9,770 nucleotides of DNA, from contig JAOAFP010000054.1 of NCBI GenBank assembly GCA_026416215.1, forward strand, positions 1-9,770, read 5' to 3'. Below are positions 6,826 to 9,770 of this stretch, piece by piece. Origin of the DNA: Negativicutes bacterium. GTDB lineage: Bacteria > Bacillota > Negativicutes > SKW292. Under the pieces are notes generated by a model that saw only the letters and a list, made by a program, of their open reading frames with translations, was not told where the DNA came from and ran no database searches. The first letter of the stretch is position 1. The number at the start of each line of letters is the position of its first letter. Made by a program: the position numbers and the translations under genes.

Positions 6826-6831
6826 AGGAGG
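6826..6831 (+). promoter_or_regulatory. Ribosome binding site that fixes the TTG start of the FhaA-type gene
   Basis: AGGAGG at 6826-6831, within a longer GGGAGAGGAGG, is six bases before TTG at 6838. The in-frame ATG at 6844 would be 12 bases away. The spacing therefore favours TTG as the start. Confidence 0.75.
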
Positions 6832-6837
6832 TTTAGT

Positions 6838-7557
6838 TTGACAATGGCGTTGCTGGGGCGGCTGGAGAAACTTCTGGCTGATAACCTGGAGGGTTTTTTT
6901 CAGCGGCGGTTTGCCGGCCGGCACCAACCGGTGGAAATTGCCCACCTGGTGGTTAAGGGTCTTGAAGATTACTATGGGCAGCAGCAACGGTTGCCCGGAC
7001 AGATGGTGGTGCGACTGCCGGCTCCGGACTGGCAGGCTTACCGGGAGGCACTGGATGATCTGGCAGCCGATCTGGCTGATTGTCTGGTCGAATACTGCCG
7101 GTCCCGTGACTACCGGGGAGAGCGGGTGACAGTGACCGTTGAGCGGGGCGATGGGGACGAAGTTGTCGTGGAGTGCCACGGCGGGGACGATGCAATCAGC
7201 ACTCAGCGTTTCGATCGTGGAATGATGCCGGGCAGGGCGGAGCGGGTCACGGCAACCGTGGTGGTACTCAGGACAATTGGTGCCGGCGACGATCGCGAGT
7301 ACCGCCTGCCGGAACGGCAGGTATTCATCGGCCGGGGTATCAATAGTTTCATAAGCCTTGATGACTGTTCGGTATCCCGGCAGCATGCCAGCATTGGCAA
7401 GGAGGGAGGCCGTTGGGTAATCTGCGATAATAACAGCCTGAACGGCGTGCACGTCAATGGGGTCCGGATCAGACGGCAGGAACTTAATCCCGGCGATAGA
7501 ATTAAAATCGGCAATAGTCAGTTTGAATTCTGTGAAAGGACGATGAGTCTGGACTGA
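6838..7557 (+). CDS. fhaA: FhaA-type protein: DUF3662 domain plus FHA domain
   Basis: This 239-residue soluble protein resembles actinobacterial FhaA. Residues about 5-112 form the DUF3662 (FhaA N-terminal) domain, starting LGRLEKLLADNLEGFF. A short, variable linker (about 113-150) follows, and then a forkhead-associated domain (about 152-233), which binds phosphothreonine peptides. Its key residues are all present: Gly165-Arg166 (IGRG), Ser180 and His183 (SRQHA), and Asn202 (SLNGVHVNG). It is likely an effector or scaffold for a PASTA Ser/Thr kinase and its phosphatase, and in mycobacteria FhaA acts on peptidoglycan precursor export. It begins with TTG (see the ribosome binding site) 24 bases after rsmB, and its stop overlaps the next start as TGATG. 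No signal peptide or membrane segment is visible. Confidence 0.9.
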   Translation: MTMALLGRLEKLLADNLEGFFQRRFAGRHQPVEIAHLVVKGLEDYYGQQQRLPGQMVVRLPAPDWQAYREALDDLAADLADCLVEYCRSRDYRGERVTVTVERGDGDEVVVECHGGDDAISTQRFDRGMMPGRAERVTATVVVLRTIGAGDDREYRLPERQVFIGRGINSFISLDDCSVSRQHASIGKEGGRWVICDNNSLNGVHVNGVRIRRQELNPGDRIKIGNSQFEFCERTMSLD

Positions 7558-7970
7558 TGGGCGGTTTGGGCTGGCAACAGATTGCTCCGGCGGCAATCCA
7601 CTACATCCTCATTCTGATCATGGCGCTGGCTGTTTACCGGCTATACCGGGTCATGCTAGGTGGGCAGGGGGTGGTCAGGCCCGTCGCCAGTCTCGCCTGG
7701 AAAATCGGCGACCAGCCGCATTCCCGCCAGCTGACCGGTAATGTTACCATTGGCCGCGGTCCGCAGAATTTCATTGTTATTGACGATGAGGCGGTGTCGT
7801 TTGAACATGCGGTGATTGCTGAATACCCGGACGGGTTTATGGTCAGTGATCTGCAAAGCACCAATGGCACACTAATCAACGGACAGAAGCTGCTCGGGCC
7901 ACGGATGCTGAAAAAGGGTGACAGGATAACCGTAGGCAATACCGTATTGACATTCAGGGCGGGAAGGTAA
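7557..7970 (+). CDS. fhaB: FhaB-type protein: membrane-anchored FHA domain
   Basis: This 137-residue protein has one N-terminal membrane segment (about 11-29, AAIHYILILIMALAVYRLY), a basic linker and a cytoplasmic FHA domain (about 50-135). The phosphothreonine-binding residues Gly66-Arg67, Ser81, His84 and Asn103 (QSTNGTLING) are present. The usual Arg after the Ser is replaced, giving SFEH rather than SRxH, which could weaken or alter ligand choice. FhaB (FipA) in mycobacteria links FHA recognition to the division and cell-wall machinery; the same general role is inferred here from architecture and position. The ATG shares one base with the fhaA stop and has no good Shine-Dalgarno at proper spacing, so translation is probably coupled to fhaA. 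Confidence 0.88.
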   Translation: MGGLGWQQIAPAAIHYILILIMALAVYRLYRVMLGGQGVVRPVASLAWKIGDQPHSRQLTGNVTIGRGPQNFIVIDDEAVSFEHAVIAEYPDGFMVSDLQSTNGTLINGQKLLGPRMLKKGDRITVGNTVLTFRAGR

Positions 7971-7973
7971 GCT

Positions 7974-8714
7974 ATGAAATACAGATTTGCTGCTGAAACC
8001 GACGTCGGGCGTGTGAGGAGGAACAATGAAGACAGCCTGATTGCCGATCCGGACCGCGGCTTGTTTGTGGTGGCTGATGGCATGGGTGGTCATGCGGCCG
8101 GTGAAGTGGCCAGCGGAATGGCGGTAGGACAAGTGGCCGGTTACGTGGAACGGTACGCTGATATACAGTCCGATCGCGCCAAACTGCTGGCCCAGGCAAT
8201 CAAGAAGGCCAATGAGGCAATTTACCGCAATTCGCTGACTGAGGAGCGACTGCTGGGCATGGGCACTACGGTTACTGCGGTAATGATTGAAAACGGCCGG
8301 CTGTACTGGGCCCATGTCGGTGACAGCCGGCTTTACTGCGTCGACGGCCGGGAGATCAGGCAAATTTCGGCCGATCACACTCTGGTTGCCCAAATGGTGG
8401 CTGACGGCAGGATCAGCCTGGAAGATGCCCGGGTTCATCACCGGCGCAACGTTCTGGTCAATGCCGTGGGAGTGGACAATGTGGTTGAGGTTGATACGGG
8501 CAGCGAGCAGCTGGCGGCCGGCCAGTGCTGGCTGATCTGCAGCGATGGACTGTCCGATATGCTGGACGACCGGGAAATCGCCGATCTGGTCAGACAGTGG
8601 CAAAATGACCCGGCCGGGTTGTGCCGGCAGCTGGTGTCTGAAGCTAACCGGCGCGGTGGAGTGGATAACATAACGGTGGTCGCCATTGTTGCCGGTGACG
8701 GAGTCGGCCAGTGA
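7974..8714 (+). CDS. stp: PP2C-family Ser/Thr protein phosphatase (Stp/PstP type)
   Basis: This 246-residue cytoplasmic PPM/PP2C phosphatase, Mn2+/Mg2+ dependent, reverses phosphorylation by Hanks-type Ser/Thr kinases. The full bacterial motif set is visible: TDVGRVRRNNEDS (9-21), VADGMGGHAAGEVAS (33-47; metal ligand Asp35), GMGTTV (95-100), AHVGDSRLY (113-121; Asp117), LICSDGLSD (187-195; metal Asp191) and GGVDNITVV (228-236; metal Asp231). It is the length of stand-alone soluble Stp enzymes and lacks the C-terminal membrane helix and extracellular tail of mycobacterial PstP. The ATG is six bases after GGGAAGG and three bases after the fhaB stop. Its last bases overlap the start of the SEDS gene. 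The matching kinase is not in the window and is expected downstream. Confidence 0.95.
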   Translation: MKYRFAAETDVGRVRRNNEDSLIADPDRGLFVVADGMGGHAAGEVASGMAVGQVAGYVERYADIQSDRAKLLAQAIKKANEAIYRNSLTEERLLGMGTTVTAVMIENGRLYWAHVGDSRLYCVDGREIRQISADHTLVAQMVADGRISLEDARVHHRRNVLVNAVGVDNVVEVDTGSEQLAAGQCWLICSDGLSDMLDDREIADLVRQWQNDPAGLCRQLVSEANRRGGVDNITVVAIVAGDGVGQ

Positions 8715-9770
8715 TCTCAGCCGTTCTGGCTGCAGTCTTTACCACACTCGGTCTGACCGGGCTTATGCTGAAAACCGGCACATGGCATCCGGTCAACCTC
8801 TGGCCGGCGCTGTGGCTGCTGGTGGCGGGTGGTGGCAGCCATCTGATTCTGGCCAGGAAGCGGCCGGCTGCCGACCGGGTCTTTCTCGAAATAGCCCTGA
8901 TTCTGCTGGCCGTGGGATTTGTGTTCATTTTCCGCCTGGCCCCCCGCCTGCTGTTTTACCAGGCATTATGGTCGGTAATTGGGCTGGCTGCGTTTGTCGT
9001 GCTGAGCGTAAGTCGCCGGTTGCCGTCGTTCTTTCTCAGGTACCAATACGTGAACGGGCTGGCGGCGGTAATATTTCTGCTGTCGGCAGTGTTGCTCGGG
9101 GTGGATATCGGTGGTCATCGCGACTGGGTTGTGATTGGTCCGTTGCGGGTTCAGCCGGCTGAGCTGGCCAAAGTGTTGCTGGTGGGATTTTTAGCCGCCT
9201 GGCTGGCCGAGCGGCGGGCTTTGGTGCGGGAAGTCGTCTGGCAGCGGTGGGGGCTGCGCCTGCCATCGCCAAAGGTGATCGGCCCGCTGGTGGTGGTGTG
9301 GATTTTAACCATGCTGATGCTGGTTCTGCAGCGCGATCTCGGTTCGTCACTCTTGTATTTTGCTACGGCTTTCCTACTGTTTTTTGTGGCCGGCGGCCGC
9401 AGGACACAGCTGATTCTTGCCGGTCTGATTTTTTTGCTGTCGGCCTACGCGTGCTATCAACTTTACGGTCATATCCGGACCAGGGTGGATATCTGGATCG
9501 ATCCCTGGAGCGACCCCGATGGGAAGAGCTTTCAGGTCGTTCAGTCGATATTTGCCTTCGCCAATGGCGGGTTGCTGGGGACTGGTCTGGGGTACGGCCT
9601 GCCCGGGACGATACCCGAGGTGCACACCGATTTCATCCTGGCGGCCATTGCCGAAGAAATGGGTTTTTGTTTTGTGGCCCTGTTGCTGGCCGTTTACGCC
9701 TGCCTTTTTTACCGGGGTATGGCGACTGCTCTGGCCGGCCGGGACTCCTATACGCTGCTGCTGGCAATGG
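8711..9770 (+). CDS. rodA: SEDS-family cell-wall glycan polymerase, RodA/FtsW type (partial, runs off right edge)
   Basis: The frame from GTG at 8711 is open for 353 codons to the window end. It overlaps the phosphatase stop (GTGA) and has GGAG seven bases upstream. The protein is highly hydrophobic with many membrane segments. SEDS proteins polymerise peptidoglycan glycan strands from lipid II together with a class B penicillin-binding protein. Signatures seen: RDWVVIGPLRVQPAELAK (137-154), LQRDLGSSLLYF (206-217), and the long extracellular loop with RTRVDIWIDPWSDPDG, where an Asp such as Asp264 should be the proposed catalytic residue. This is followed by FQVVQSIFAFANGGLLGTGL and HTDFILAAIAEEMGF. 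The N-terminus, with extra membrane segments and VFIFRLAP, resembles the RodA branch found next to fhaA/fhaB/pstP in Actinobacteria. RodA versus FtsW cannot be settled without the rest and a tree. Roughly 60-80 C-terminal residues are missing. Confidence 0.93.
   Translation, partial: MISAVLAAVFTTLGLTGLMLKTGTWHPVNLWPALWLLVAGGGSHLILARKRPAADRVFLEIALILLAVGFVFIFRLAPRLLFYQALWSVIGLAAFVVLSVSRRLPSFFLRYQYVNGLAAVIFLLSAVLLGVDIGGHRDWVVIGPLRVQPAELAKVLLVGFLAAWLAERRALVREVVWQRWGLRLPSPKVIGPLVVVWILTMLMLVLQRDLGSSLLYFATAFLLFFVAGGRRTQLILAGLIFLLSAYACYQLYGHIRTRVDIWIDPWSDPDGKSFQVVQSIFAFANGGLLGTGLGYGLPGTIPEVHTDFILAAIAEEMGFCFVALLLAVYACLFYRGMATALAGRDSYTLLLAM

Noticed and set aside
6559..7596. 345-codon minus-strand open frame opposite rsmB and fhaA
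   Set aside because: No recognisable domain, and it runs antisense to well-defined rsmB and FhaA-type coding sequence, so it is a GC-driven shadow.
8686..9162. 158-codon plus-strand frame starting at 8686
   Set aside because: It is out of frame with the SEDS gene that starts at 8711. The SEDS reading has conserved family motifs throughout, while this frame has none.

Overview
The window looks like chromosomal DNA from a fairly GC-rich, Gram-positive-type bacterium, most likely a Clostridia-class Firmicute (Peptococcaceae/Moorella-like). This is inferred from the gene order def, fmt, DUF116, rsmB, fhaA, fhaB, PP2C phosphatase, SEDS protein. It is supported by strong AGGAGG-type ribosome binding sites, frequent GTG/TTG starts and a near-consensus sigma-A promoter. 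The taxon is inferred from synteny only. I see no mobile element, CRISPR array, tRNA or rRNA.

Left part (1-1809): the 3' end of an M29 metallo-aminopeptidase gene runs in from the left edge on the plus strand. It converges on a minus-strand thiol peroxidase gene (tpx), and the two are separated by a strong hairpin that can serve as a shared terminator. The tpx gene has its own clear sigma-A promoter in the 187-base intergenic region that it shares with the divergent transporter gene. The encoded Tpx carries an unusual cysteine-rich C-terminal tail.

Middle (1810-6813): a 469-residue DcuC/YfcC-family membrane carrier is followed, after 51 bases and no visible terminator, by a translation cluster. 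That cluster holds peptide deformylase (def), methionyl-tRNA formyltransferase (fmt), a DUF116 membrane/cysteine protein and the 16S rRNA m5C967 methyltransferase (rsmB). Fmt and Def add and remove the formyl group of initiator methionine, so they act at opposite ends of one pathway; RsmB modifies the small ribosomal subunit. Gene ends overlap or nearly touch, which suggests one transcript.

Right part (6838-9770): a phospho-signalling and cell-wall module follows 24 bases later. It has a DUF3662+FHA protein (FhaA type), a membrane-anchored FHA protein (FhaB type), a PP2C Ser/Thr phosphatase and a SEDS-family (RodA/FtsW) glycan polymerase cut by the right edge. The order matches the actinobacterial fhaA-fhaB-pstP-rodA cluster, which is normally followed by a class B penicillin-binding protein and a PASTA Ser/Thr kinase. 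I expect those genes just beyond the window. The SEDS gene starts at a GTG that overlaps the phosphatase stop and stays open for 353 codons.

The genes are mostly recognisable housekeeping families. The less ordinary points are the Cys-rich Tpx tail, the DUF116 gene of unknown role inside a translation operon, the fusion of translation and phospho-signalling genes into one apparent transcription unit, and a dyad over the tpx promoter.
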